Assembly: GCF_033115175.1 (NCBI RefSeq)
Contig: NC_084835.1
Coordinates: 98,114,448 to 98,178,447 of the forward strand
Direction of reading: 5' to 3'
DNA: 64,000 nucleotides
Source: Lepus europaeus
Lineage: Eukaryota > Chordata > Mammalia > Lagomorpha > Leporidae
Made by a program: the position numbers and the translations under genes. Below the pieces are notes generated by a model. It saw only the letters and a list, made by a program, of their open reading frames with translations, was not told the origin of the DNA and searched no databases. Shown in pieces: positions 1 to 12,400 of the stretch (the stretch's first letter is position 1; each line of letters starts with the position of its first letter).

Positions 1-799
1 TAAATACATACGTACATACATACATACCCCAGCTGGTGGCGGGTGGGGGTCCACCCGAAGCAAGAGCCGCCATCAGCTGACCGTCACTGAAGCCAGATCT
101 CACACATGGAGCTTTATGCACTATTCTTGGCCTCCGTTTGAAATCTCGGAAGACATATCTTTGACTAAGTTAATTCAAACTCTTTCCCAAAGTGCTTCTC
201 AGAGTAGCTGTCCCATAATTTTCTATGGTATATCTTTACTTTCATTTAGAGAAGTTCAGATAAATGAAATACGAACCTTACCAAACTCAGTCGCTACTAC
301 AGTTACAACATCGTCTTTCTGACTGCCAGTTGCCTGGTTCTTTATCACAGCAGTTCTCAAGCTTAGCTAGGCTTTGGAATCACCTACGCAATTTTTTAAA
401 AAGTATTGAGGGCTGAGTCTTTCCCCTAGAAGTCCTGTTTAATGGACAGCTTTTTAAGTCCCCCAGGTGACTGCAATGTGCAGCTAAGCTCGGGAGCTGC
501 TGTTTCACAAAGCAGGCATTTTTAGTTGGTTATTGCCAAATAGCAGTAATGATCCAACAGCAAAGAGCTCTCCTAACACTCAGGTTGCGGCTGTCGTTAA
601 ATACCATTTTACAGTAACAGGAAACAAGAATTCTTCAGAAAATGACAGATTCCAAGACTGGGGCAGAAACTGAACAAGATGGACCCTGGGATATCTTATT
701 GTTCCAAAATGATCAAAAACAGCTAGGTGGTATCAAAAGGGAGTAACCGGCAACTTAGAGGGACCCCCACTAACCTACAATGCGGCAACTTCAGCACCA
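1..799. other. CFAP53 intron 5, unassigned sequence
   Basis: Starts with a short (TACA)n tract (about 1-28), followed by AT-rich single-copy-looking sequence. No gene or clear mobile element was recognised up to about 800. Confidence 0.5.
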
Positions 800-1623
800 G
801 AAAGATGTAAGTAATCCACTAAAAACTATTTAGAAACCCATAAACGAGTTTATCCATGTTGCAGGATGCAAGATCAATATACAAAAATCCACTCCATTTC
901 TATTCTGTAATAATGAGCAATCTGAAAATTTAATTAAGTATGCTATTTGCAATTTCATATTTAGGAATAAGTTTAACAGAAGAAATGTAAAACATATACC
1001 CTGAACACTAAGAAACATTATTGAAAGAAATAAAAGACAACTAATTGGAAAGACACTATCATTAAAATGGCCATACAACCCAAATTGACCTATGGGTTCA
1101 ACATGATTTCTATGAAAATTTCAATTGGTTTCTTAGCAAAAATTGACAAGCCGATCCTAAATCCACATGGAAATGCAAGGGAGACAGAAGACCAGAACAA
1201 TCAGACACTGGACAAAGTTGGAGGATTCATGCTTCATGATTTCAAACTTACTACAAAGTTACAATAACCAAGACACATAGGTATGAGATACTGGCATAAA
1301 TCTAGAGCTATAGATTGACAGAACAGAACTAAGAATCTAGAAGCAAACGTTCACTTTACTGTAACTGATTTTCAACAAAGATGCCAAGACATTTTAATAG
1401 GGGAAGAATAGTGTTGTCAACAAATTGCTAGGACAGCTGGGTGTCACACAGAGAATAATGAAGCTGGATTCTTATACCATATACAAAACTTAAAATGGAT
1501 CACAGGTCAAACTGTAAAAGTGAAAACTATGAAACTCTAAGAAGAAAACAAAAGTACACTTTTATGACCTTGGAGTAGGCAGTGCTTCAGATCATCAGAA
1601 ACACAAACAATGAAAGAAAGGAC

Positions 1624-1930
1624 AGGGGGTGGGTGTTTGTAGTTTAGATGCCAAGGAAGACACCCACGTCCTGCGCAGCAGTTCCTGGATCCGATGCCCG
1701 CCTCTGCCTGCTGGTGCAGCCTCCTGCTAATGCAGGCACTAAAGCAGTGGTAGTCACTCAAGTGGCTGGGTTTCTGCCACACACACAGGACACGTGGATT
1801 GAGTTCCTGGCTCCTGGTTTGGGGTTTGGACCAACCACAGCTGGCACAGGCATTTGGGGAGCAATGGGATCTCTCTCTGTTGCTCTTCCTCTGTCCCTCT
1901 GCTTCATAAATAAATGAATAAATAAATAAG
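1624..1930 (+). mobile_element. Old CSINE inside the L1
   Basis: Diverged C-repeat body ('ttcctggctcctggtttgg', 'catttggggagcaatggg', CT run) ending in an (AATA)n tail. The head is degenerate, so this is an older member. Confidence 0.7.
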
Positions 1931-2008
1931 TTTTTACAAAGACAAATTGGACTTCATCAAAAGTTAAAACGTTTGTGATTCAAAGGATACCATCCAAGAA
2001 AGTAAAAA

Positions 2009-2285
2009 GAGGGGCACCAGTTCTGTCCCGGCTGCTCCTCTTCCAGTCCAGCTCTCTGCTGTGGCCCGGGAAGGCAGTGTAGGATGGCCCAAGTGCTTGG
2101 GCCCTGCACCCGCATGGGAGACCAGGAGAAGCACCTGGCTCCTGGCTTCGAATCAGCACAGTGCGCCGGCCGTGGTAGCCATTTGGGGGGTGAACCAATG
2201 GAAGGAAGACCTTTCTCTCTGTCTCTCTCTCTCACTGTCTAAACTCTGCCTGTCAAGAAGAAAAAAAAAAGAAAGAAAGAAAGTA
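2009..2285 (+). mobile_element. CSINE, 5'-truncated
   Basis: Begins within the body ('gttctgtcccggctgctcctcttcc'), then the 'gatggcccaagtgcttgggcc' box, the CT run and CTGTCAAGAAG tail, ending in (GAAA)n. Confidence 0.85.
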
Positions 2286-3274
2286 AAAAGACAACTCACA
2301 CAATGAAAGAAAATGCTTGCAAATAATTTACCAGATAAGGGACATATATCTAGAACATATGAAAGACCCTCACAACGTAGTCATAAAAAGACAAGTGACT
2401 TTAAAAATTGGGCTAAAGACTAACTAGACCTCTCCAAGAAGTCTTCTAATAGATTTTGCAAAGAAGTTATGCCAACGGCCCAAAAGCACCAGATAAGAGG
2501 CTCAAAATCATGAGTCATTTGGCAAATGCAAATTAAAACCATAATGAGATGGCTCTTCAGAACACTAGGATCGCTGAAACTGAAGACAAACAACAAGTGT
2601 TGATGAGTATGTGAAGAGAGTGAAACTGTCACACCGCACTGGCAGGGGTGTAAAATGCTACAGCCATTGTGGAAAACAGCTTAGCAGTTTCTTAAAAGCC
2701 CAAACGACGAACTGCCTTATGACCCAGTCATTCTACTACTAGATATAGGCTCAAGAGAAATGAAGAGACATTCACATAAAAATTCATGCATGAATATTCA
2801 TAGTAGCATTATCCATCGTAGCTAAAAAGCAGAAACAACCCAACTGTGGACCAGCTGACATAGAGATAAACAAACTGCCGTGTATCCACTCAACGGAATA
2901 TCAAAATAGGCACTCATAGAAAGCAACGAAGTAGTGATGCACACTCTGACATGGGTTAACCCTGAAAATGATGCTGGGTGGAAGAAGTCAGCCAAAAGGC
3001 CACACGGTCTGTGATTGCATCCAAACCAAAGTCCGGAGCAGGGAAATCTCCAGGGACGGAAAGTGGATGAGTGGCTGTTGAGGACGGGGGCGGGGTGGGT
3101 AAGAAGTGTGATGTTGCACTTATCTGTGACTATACCAGAAACCGTCCCATCGTGCACTTTCAGGGGCCAGGCTGTGTATTATGTGAACTGTATACCAATG
3201 AAGGTGTTCAAAAATAAAATGATTCAACTGAGAACAAAAAACAGCAAATAAATAAATAAATAAATAAATAAATC

Positions 3275-4080
3275 CAATAGGCAAGTTAATTAGAAAATGG
3301 GCAACAGAGGTAAAGAGATATTTCACTTTACAGCAAAGAGGTATTTCAGCAAACACATGAAAAGCTGTTCAGCATCGCTGACCACCAGGAAAATATGCAT
3401 TTAAACCACAGTGGGTATCATCACACGTCTGTCAGAACGGCTGGATTCAAAGCAGTGGCAACACCAGATGCTGGTGAGGATACGGAGAAACAGGATTGCT
3501 CACGCTGGCAGGTGGAAGTCGGATGGAGAAGCTCTATACCATGAATTTTACTCGGAAATAGACAAGTATTAATCTATTGGTAGATACAAAAATTTGAATA
3601 CATCTCCAGAAAGCTTTACTGAATGAAAAACATCTCCCAAGGTATCTCCACTTAGATACCATCCTTGAAATAACAAAATCATAAAAAACAGAAAACAGAG
3701 TATTGGCTGCCAGAGGTTAAGGAGGGGGTGGGGCAAGAGGGGAGTCCCTGGCTATGAAGGGGGAACAGGAGAGGAGATCCTTGTGGTGATGGAATGGCTC
3801 TTGTCTCGACAGTATCAATGCCAGTATCCTGACTGGGGCCTTGTTCTGCAGCTCTGCGAGCTCTCACCACTGGGGGACACGGAGAAAGGACCCAGGGGTC
3901 TCTCTGTAGCGCTTCTTAAGGAAGGAGGCAGAGGGAGGGGGGAGGAAGGGGAAGAAGTGTCGTCATATTAGAACGTAGCGATGAACTACATGAAGTCTGT
4001 TCTCTTTACATTACTAAAAAATCTTCATGTGAATCTAAAACTATCTCAAAATAAAGAGTTCAATGAAAACACAAAACACC
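3275..4080 (+). mobile_element. Second L1 3' fragment
   Basis: Repeats the L1 ORF2 end a second time ('cagtgggtatcatcacacgtctgtcagaacggctgg', 'ggtgaggatacggagaaacaggattgctcacgctgg' type text at about 3408-3510) and runs into degenerate 3' UTR-like sequence. Confidence 0.6.
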
Positions 4081-4371
4081 TGTAGGAAATACACAACCCT
4101 CTTAAAAGTTCAGTGTGAATTCCAAAGGTACAAGTAACCAAATAAATACCGAATACCTTTATCTACTCTTCTGGCCCAACAAAATTTTACATAGCCTTTA
4201 AGGCCCAACTCCAATGCCACTTTCTCTGGGGCATCATGCTGATTCCAGTTCTCATGCTCACTGGCATCAGAGCCATCTGGGCGAGCTGGGTGAAACACAC
4301 AATTTTGACTTGGAAAATCTGACTCTGAAACATGTGGATTTGTTTCTTTTGTTTTTTCTTTTCCTTTTTAT

Positions 4372-4580
4372 TTTTTAGTATTTATTTGAAATTCAAATTT
4401 ATAGAGCGAGGGGGAGAGACAGAGAGAGAGAGAAGTCTTCCATCTGCTGGTTCACTCCCCAGATGGCCACAATGGCCAGGGCTGGGCCAGGCTGAAGCCA
4501 GGGGCTTCATCCAGGTTTCCTACGTGGGTGGGAGGGGCCCAAGTATGTGTGCCATCTTCCGCTGCTTTTCCTAGGCCATG
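4372..4580 (-). mobile_element. CSINE, partial
   Basis: Reversed tail (TATTTGAAATTCA), GA run, then the reversed box up to 'catcttccgctgcttttcctagg'. The head is missing. Confidence 0.8.
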
Positions 4581-4795
4581 TGCGGAGAGCTGGGTCGGAA
4601 GAGCAGCAGCCTAGGGCATGGACTTGAGCCTGAAAAAGGCGCAGCTCCGTGCTGCAACACAACGCACCCGCCCACGTTGCGTTCGTGCTGTCTGTGGATT
4701 CTGCGTGTCACACTGTGGCCATCTTCCACAAGGCCCGGGATGCAACAAGAGGGCCGCACCCAGCACAGCAGGCGGGCACCAAATCAATGGCTTAC

Positions 4796-5014
4796 TTTGT
4801 TCTGCTTCTTCTTGTCTTCCTCTTCCTGTAAGTCTTGAAGGGCTCTCTGTACCAGCTTCCTGTCCAAGTCCTGCTCCTCTCTGTATTCCTGCTGAATGTA
4901 CTCTATCCTCTCTTCCAGCGCTTTTTGCAAAATGGCCTTTGTCTCCTGTTTCTTCTTCTGTTTCTTCAGCTTGTCCTGTTCATTCTCGAGTTTAACCTGT
5001 GCTCTCTCCTGGTC
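4796..5014 (-). CDS. CFAP53: CFAP53 coding exon 5
   Basis: Codes for residues 260-332, from DQERAQVKLENEQD to EEDKKKQNK, phase 0 at both ends. The acceptor is tgccttag and the donor AAA|GTAAGC. No later CFAP53 exon was found between base 1 and 4795, so that stretch is intron 5 (partial). Confidence 0.92.
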
Positions 5015-8000
5015 CTAAGGCAGAACAATAATGAAGATAAAGACTCAGCAGAGTTGGGACACAATAAATGAATTTATGCGTTTTGGTTAAGAGACGAGAA
5101 TGCTTTTTTTTTGGACAGGCAGAGTTAGTGAGAGAGAGAGAGAGACAGAAAGGTCTTCTTTCTGTTGGTTCACCCCCCAAAATGGCCACTACAGCTGGTG
5201 CACTGCGCCGATCCGAAGCCAGGAGCCAGGTGCTTCCGCCTGGTCTCCCATGTGGGTGCAAGGCCCAAGGACTTGGGCCATCCTCCACTGCCTTCCCAGG
5301 CCACAGCAGAGCTGTCCTGGAAGAGGGGCAACCGGGACAGAACCGGCGCCCCAAATGGGACTAGAACCTGGGGTGCCGGCGCCACAGGCAGAGGATTAGC
5401 CTAGTGAGCCACAGTGCCGGCCGAGAATGCTTCTTGAACATGCACACGCACTCACACTCTCCCAGGTTTTGGCTAAAAGAAATACAACCTGCCTCTTGTT
5501 GTTGCTGGATCAGCAATAAAGCCGTAGGACAGTTACTCTGTGTGTGTGTGTGTGTGTGTGTGATGATCAAGTCACAAACAGTTGAGGAGTACAAAAACCA
5601 CAGGAAAGAACGAAGAGAAGTCGCACTTAACCCCTCCCCCCACCCAGCACCACTCTCACACTCTGGTTATCAGCCTTGTAGACGTCACTCTGGGCACATC
5701 TGCACGTCTGGGTCTGGCCGCAGTAGCAAGCAGCCCAGAGTGAAGGGCGCGGCCGGAGGCCTGCAAGGCGCCCGGCACCCTCGGAGCCCACCACCCGGCC
5801 CGGCCCGGCCCGGCCCGGCCCGGGGGAAGCCCCACCACGAGGCGCGCCTCCTCCTCCTTCAGCAGCTGCGCCGCCTGCCTCTGCGCCCGGATGCCCGTGA
5901 CCTGGGCGTGGAGCCCCAGGCGCAAGTTGTCCGCCAGCGCTCTCTGCCTCCGGGCCTCCTGGGCTTCTCGCTGCTCCTTGGCTAAGCGGTCTTGCTCCCA
6001 GAGCTTCGAGAACATCTGCTCCTCCACCAGCCGCTGCCGCTTCAGCTCCTCGTTAAAGGCCAGCTGCGCCCTCCGCTCCTCGCACACCTGCTTCTGGTGG
6101 TCGCAGACCAGTTCGGCTCGGAGCTCGTCACAGCACTGCCTACAAGGGAAGAGCCGCCTTCCATGAGGCACGCATCGGCCCGGCCACACGGAGCGGGGAG
6201 AAAAGCCGAAGCCCCGGGCGTCGGCCATCCCGGCAGAGGAAGCGCGCGAAGGAGCAGGCAGGGCGCAGGCGCCCGGATGTCACCGCCAAAACCCAGGCCG
6301 GGGAGCCGCCTCCCGCCCTTTCCTGTGAGGCCCGGATGGAGCAGCCGCCCGTCTGCGCAGGTTTCCTGTCAGCGTCCGGGTGAGGATCAGCTAACTGGAT
6401 GTGAATGCTGGGAGCGACCAAGGGGCGCGGTAAAGAAATCATGACCAACGTCATCACCGCAGGGGAAAGACAAGAGCCACGGGGCGGCAGTTCTCCTGAG
6501 TGGATTAAGGCTCTGCGTGCGCGTCCAAGGAAGGACCTGCACGTGGGCTTCGTGCACCGTGGCGCAGCCTCGCCGCCGCTCCTGCATTCCCAGCGGGGCA
6601 CCCGTGAGCCTCAGGGACTCCTGCCCGGCTGCGGAAACAGCCCTGCAGCTGCTGCCCGCCTCTCCCTCCGCCCTCCCACGGCCAGCTGATGCTGCCATTC
6701 AACAACAGGCCCCTTCGCCAGGGGTTCACACCCCAGCCTTTCGGCCTCAGCAATTCACATTTTTTGGAAGTTCTGCAGCGAACTCAATTTTTCAAGGATT
6801 CTGAGTCCCGACACTGTGCACCCTACAATTACTCAGGGGTATTTCCCAAACTCCAGCCCTTCTTTCCCCTCTTTCCTTCCCAAGGCCAGGGAAGTCGGTC
6901 AGGTATTTAGGGGGCACCCAGCCAGCTGTGCTCTGTTTAGTGCGCCCCAGGAGGCTGTGGCTAGACAGCAAGTTTGGGAACATTTGGTTGAAGGCAATGT
7001 TTATACACATCGGGTCCTCCTGGTTTTACTTTTTATTTTTCAAATATTTGTTTATTTGAAAGGCAGAGTTACAGGGAGAGCCACAGAGAGAGATCGCCTG
7101 GTTTTTAACTCAAATGCTAACATGGGGAAGCTGAAGTCTGGGAATGGGCTCAATAAAGCACTTGTGAGGATACCTGAATTGCTAAGACTCAAAGAACGGA
7201 TGAGGTCGACACTCACACTGACACCGGTTATGGACTGTTGGGGCTGACGGCCATCTGATGAAGCTAAGTCTCGCTTCCCTGACTACACTGGGATCACCCT
7301 AAGGTAAGTCCTAAGGGACTCAGGAGCGTATTTCTTCATGACGCCCCATACTCCCCCATGCAGTGCCCAGAAGTGATGGTGGCTCAGTGGATACAGAACC
7401 ATGCTCATTTAGCAACAAGTGATAACCAGCAGTTATCCAGACTCTGTGGAGGCCTCAGCAAGATAATAGGAGCCAAAATTGTTAGGGTACCAAAAACACC
7501 AAAACCCAAACCAAAGAGCACTTTAATATTGAATACTGAATCCATCTGTCCCAAATTCAGCAGTGGATTCTGGCAGAACTGGCCAGCATAATCCATTCCA
7601 GACCTTCCCGATCCTGTGAGCCATACTCCAGCAAGGTTACTCCATTACTGAAAACCTAAAGCCCAAGCACAGCAAGATGACTTGGGGTATTTTGTCTTTT
7701 AAAAAATAATTTCCCCTAATTTCAAAATGAATATATGTTCATTACAGAATACACTGGAAGATCAAAAGAGTGTGGAGACACTAAGACATAACCCTGGGGC
7801 TGGTATTGTGGCATAGCAGGTTACGATGCCACCTGTGATGCTGGTATTCTATATATAGGTGCCAGTCAGACTGCTGGCTGCTCCACTTCCAATCCAGCTC
7901 CCTGCTACTGCACCTGGTCCAATTACACCCAAACGAAGCTCTTGGTCCTGGCTTCTGGTTGGCCGAGTCCTCACCATTGTGACCATTTGGGGAGTGACCC

Positions 8001-9421
8001 AGTAGATGGAAGACCTCTCCCTATGACTCTGCCATTCAAACAAATAAATAAATCTCTAAACAAAACAAAAAACAAAACAAACCCTAGTCCCACTAACAAG
8101 AAATAGCCACTATTAGCATGTTAGCGTGCTCCCTTTGTGTGCACACATGTGCAGTCTTAGAATTGGGGTCTCAGTCTTTGTGTGATTCACCTACTTTGGA
8201 ATATTTCCTCACAAAGTGTTAAGAGCAATTGCCATCTTCAAAACTTTATCATCATTTAATAAACTGTAATAAACGCTAGGGCTTATGAACACATACTTCT
8301 GACATTGAGTATCAGTAATGTTTCAAAGAACATTCTTTCTGCTTATCTCTGATGCTTTTCTTCAGGTAATTCCCTTCCTTAATATAAAATCAAAGGGGGC
8401 ACAGCGCTGTGGCATAGCAGGTAAAGCCACTGCCTGCAGTGCTGGCATCCCATATGGGCGCTGGTTCAAGTCCTGGCTGCTCCACTTCTTATCTGGCTCT
8501 CTGCTATGGCCTGGGAAAGCAGTAGAAGATGGCCCAAGCCCTTGGGCCCCTGTATTCACAGGAGACCCAGAAGGAGCTCCTGGCTCCTGGCTTCAGATCG
8601 GCGCAGCTCTGGCCTTGTGGCCAACTGGGCAGTGAATCCGGGGATGGACGACCTCTCTCTCTCTCTACCTCTCTTCTCTGTGTAACTCTGACTTTCAAAT
8701 AAGTTAATAAATCTTTAAAAAATCAAATCAAATCAAAGAGACAGACAGTTGATGACACCTATTGCCACAAAAAGGCTGAATTAACAGCCTGTGAAGGTGC
8801 CCAGACCAAGTTCATCTTAGAATCAGTAACTCTTCAAACTTTATGCATTCCTTCCAATAAAAAAACTCTAATCACCAACAAGTGCAATTATTTATAAATT
8901 ATATTAATTCACCTATGTAAATTCACTCTGTAAATCATTAAATATGAAAAAAATAAAGAGAGATGAGATAAAACGTGAGCATCAACTACCTTCTCCCGAC
9001 ACCTAATGATCCACCTGGTCACCCAACTCCGGAAGCCCCGGTTTAAGGATGCTTCTTCTATCTACAGACGGATGTCTCCGGTGTTTTAGTGATGACACTC
9101 ATCGAGAACAGGAAACGTGGGAACTGGGAGTGCTTTATCTTACTGGGTCCTCACAAGGTCTTACACTTTAGATGGGCAGTAAGCATCGTCCCCATCTTAG
9201 AGGTGAAGCAGGGAGCCCACGTGCCTTCCCGAGCCCCAGGGCCAGTGGTCGGGATGTTATTAGCCACAGTCACCTCGTGCTCATCACCTAGCAGGCGCGA
9301 TTATTCCACACACTTCACCACGTATCAGCTCCTGCCATCCGCCCAAAAATCAGAGCGGCAATGCATTACCACAAGTTCACTTAAAAAAAAAAAAAAGATG
9401 TATTTATTTGAAAGGCAGAGT

Positions 9422-9467
<46 letters not shown>

Positions 9468-12400
9468 AAGATCTTCCATCTATTGGTTCACTCCCTGAAT
9501 GGCCACAATGGCTGGAGCTGGGCCGGTCCAAAGCCAGGAGCCAGGAGTTTCATATGGGTCTCCCACGTGGGTGGCAGGGACCCAAGTACTTGGACCCATC
9601 CTCTGCTGCTTTCAAAAGGTACATCAGCAGGGAGCTGGATAGGAAGTGGAGCAGCCAGGACTGAAACCAGTGCCCATATCGGATGCCGGCGTCACAGGCA
9701 GTGGCTTTACCCACTATGCCACAATGCCAGCCCACAAGTTCACATTTATAATAATTATTATTATGCTCAGGTTACAGATGAGCAAACAAAAGCACAGCAC
9801 TGTCACACTTCCTGCCCATGTTCACACATTTCCTACATGGCCTGCCTGACACATTTCCACGCACCTGGGTTTGCTGCTTTCTCACGCCGGTTGCTCTCTG
9901 GTTTCTGACTCACTCTGACTGTGAGCGCTGTGCAAAGAGAACTCTTGTACCCCTGGGTCCCTGCAGATTTTAACTCAGGGTTTACCTTTACTCTTGGACC
10001 AGCATCCATCAGACACACTCTGCCTGCCACACATGGTGACCTCATGACTGAAGTGACATCATTTTTTGTTAAGGCATTCAACCCACTATTCTATCACAGA
10101 GCCCAGCACAAATTAGGGGCTCTAAAGATACTTGTTGAATAAATGCATGAGGCTAGCAGCTGTGTTCTAAACACTTCCAAGAAATGAACTGTAGGCCTCC
10201 CTCTGGAAAGGTGGGCGTGGTGGTGCTGCGGGTTAAGCCAGGGGCTGCAGTGTCTGCACCCACAGCAGGGAGCCTAGCTCGAGTCCCAGCTACTCCACGC
10301 CTCTGATCCAGCTTCCCGCTGTGCTTGGGAAGCAAGGGATGATGGAAATATTTGGATTCCTGCCATCCACATGGGAGATTACGATAGAATTCCTGGCTGT
10401 GACCTGGCCCATCTGGGGAGCAGACAAGTGGATGGGAGATCTCTCTCTCTCTCTCTGTTTCTGTCTCTTACTCTCTGCCACTCTGCCTTCAAATAAAAAA
10501 TAAAATAAAATAAAAATCCCTCTGAAGATAAACATCATAACCAGTTACTCTAAAATTAAAAGATGAGGCAGATAATTTGGGACTTTCTGTGGGCTGTATC
10601 GTGTGATCATCACTGCACTGAGCAGATGCGAGTGCAACAAGGGGGCAAGACGAAACCAATCTGAGAAAAAAGAGAAAAAAATTTATTTATTTATTTATTT
10701 ATTTATTTATTTGAGAGGTACACTTACAGACAGAGAGAAAGGTCTTCCATCCTCTGGTTCACTCTCCAAATGGCTGCAATGGCCAAAACTAGTAGAAGAT
10801 GGCCCAAGTCTTTGGGACTCTGCACTTGCCCGGGAGACCCAGAAGAAGCTCCTGGCTCCTGGCTTTGGATTGGCGCAGCTCCAACTGTTGCAGCCAATTG
10901 GGGAGCGAACCAGCAAGTGAAAGATCTCTCTCTCTCTCCCTCTCTCTCTCTCTCTGTAACTCTACCTTTCAAATAAGTAGATAAGTCTTTAAACAAACAA
11001 CAACAACAACAACAAAAAAAAACCAAGAAACCTCTGCCAAGGTCTTGATGGTGCAAAACAATAGAGCCTTGGGATCACCCTTGCGGACTTCCTTCCACAC
11101 TTCCCTCCGTAAGTACACCGTCCCAGCTAAAAGCAGCACAGACTCCGGGTATCCTAGATGGAACAGCCAGATGAAAAGGGGTACGGGGCACCCACAAGAT
11201 GAGCATGAGTACAGCGAGGATCCGTGGGTCTGCTTGGGAAGTGGATCAGAAGTGCAGGCGATCAGACCCCGAGGATCAGGACACAAGGAAAGGAAGCTGA
11301 CAATACAGATCAGTGAACCCAGCACACAGCCTGCACAGGTGGAGACCACCTGTCTCGGGACTTCCATGTCAACCGGGAGGCACAGTTCTCAGCCAGACTC
11401 AGCCTGTATTAGTCACTCATCCAGAATACAACTACCAAGACTTGAAGGTGCGACTTTGAGGTGAACCCTGCAAAGACCATGGTGTGCTGTAAACCAGCAT
11501 TCCTACATCTTTGCCAATATGCCAACTTCAGATTCTGTGTGTATTTCTGACTTCATTACCTGAATTGCTGGTCTAGTTTTTCAGCCACAAAATCCTGTCT
11601 CTCTTTTTCTTTCTTCTCTTTTAACAACCTGGTCTTCTCTCTCATTCTATCTTTTTTCTCCTCAATGGTTTCTTCTTTCATTTGCATTTCAGCAAAATAT
11701 TCATTTTCTTCCGCTGCTAAAAGTTCGCGTAGCCTGGAACAAAAAAAAACTTAAAACCATCATGGCACATGCACCATTTTATTGATTTTTATTTATTATG
11801 TTCAATTGCAGAATTACTTATCCAATCAAAAACTTTATGAGAATGAAAAGATCATTGCAGTCTCCTTTCAAATGAGGCCAGTTGCCACTTACAGCAATAC
11901 AGAGACTGATCTGTGCTATATTGTGTTTGATCACATAGCAGTAAGGCACATCTTTAACAAAACAAGCAAAATCAACATTTTAATTAAAAGTAATGAAATA
12001 TAACAAAGCTTTCCTTCAAAACATAGGTTATCACAAGTAAAATTATTAACAAGCAATAGGCATCGATTTGAATACGATTATTTCAGCCACAATCCTTACT
12101 ATACTTGATTTAACAACAACAACAAAAATACTTGAAAGGCAAAATGACAGAGAGAGAAAGAAAGGTTTTTCCAAAAGCCTGCAACAGCCAAGGTTGGGCC
12201 AGACAGAAACTGGGAGCCCAGAACTCCATCTGGGTGCCCTACACAGATGGCAGGGACCCAGGTACTTGGGCCATCACTTGCTGCCACTCAGGGTGTGCCT
12301 TGGCGGGAAGCTGGATTGAAAGCAGAGTGGGGACTCAAATTCAGGCCCTCTGATATGGGTGTGGGTGTCTTAACCCCTGCCCCTGAACTTGACGTTGGAC

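Larger units (their letters stand above)
800..3265 (+). mobile_element. L1 LINE fragment (ORF2 3' part and tail), plus strand
   Basis: Old, stop-ridden L1 ORF2 sequence: 'gttgcaggatgcaagatcaatatacaaaaatc' type text at 860, later the 'gtgttgatgagtatgtgaagag' and 'tgacccagtcattctactactagatat' parts, ending in an (AAAT)n tail at 3245-3272. Two CSINEs (1624-1930 and 2009-2285) split it. Confidence 0.75.

Noticed and set aside
1..4795. CFAP53 exons 6-8
   Set aside because: Searched by eye for the expected coiled-coil peptides on the minus strand; only L1, SINEs and unassigned intron were seen.
5068..5404. Overlapping ORFs of 79-120 codons
   Set aside because: They are frames of a CSINE; the same peptides recur at every SINE copy in the window.
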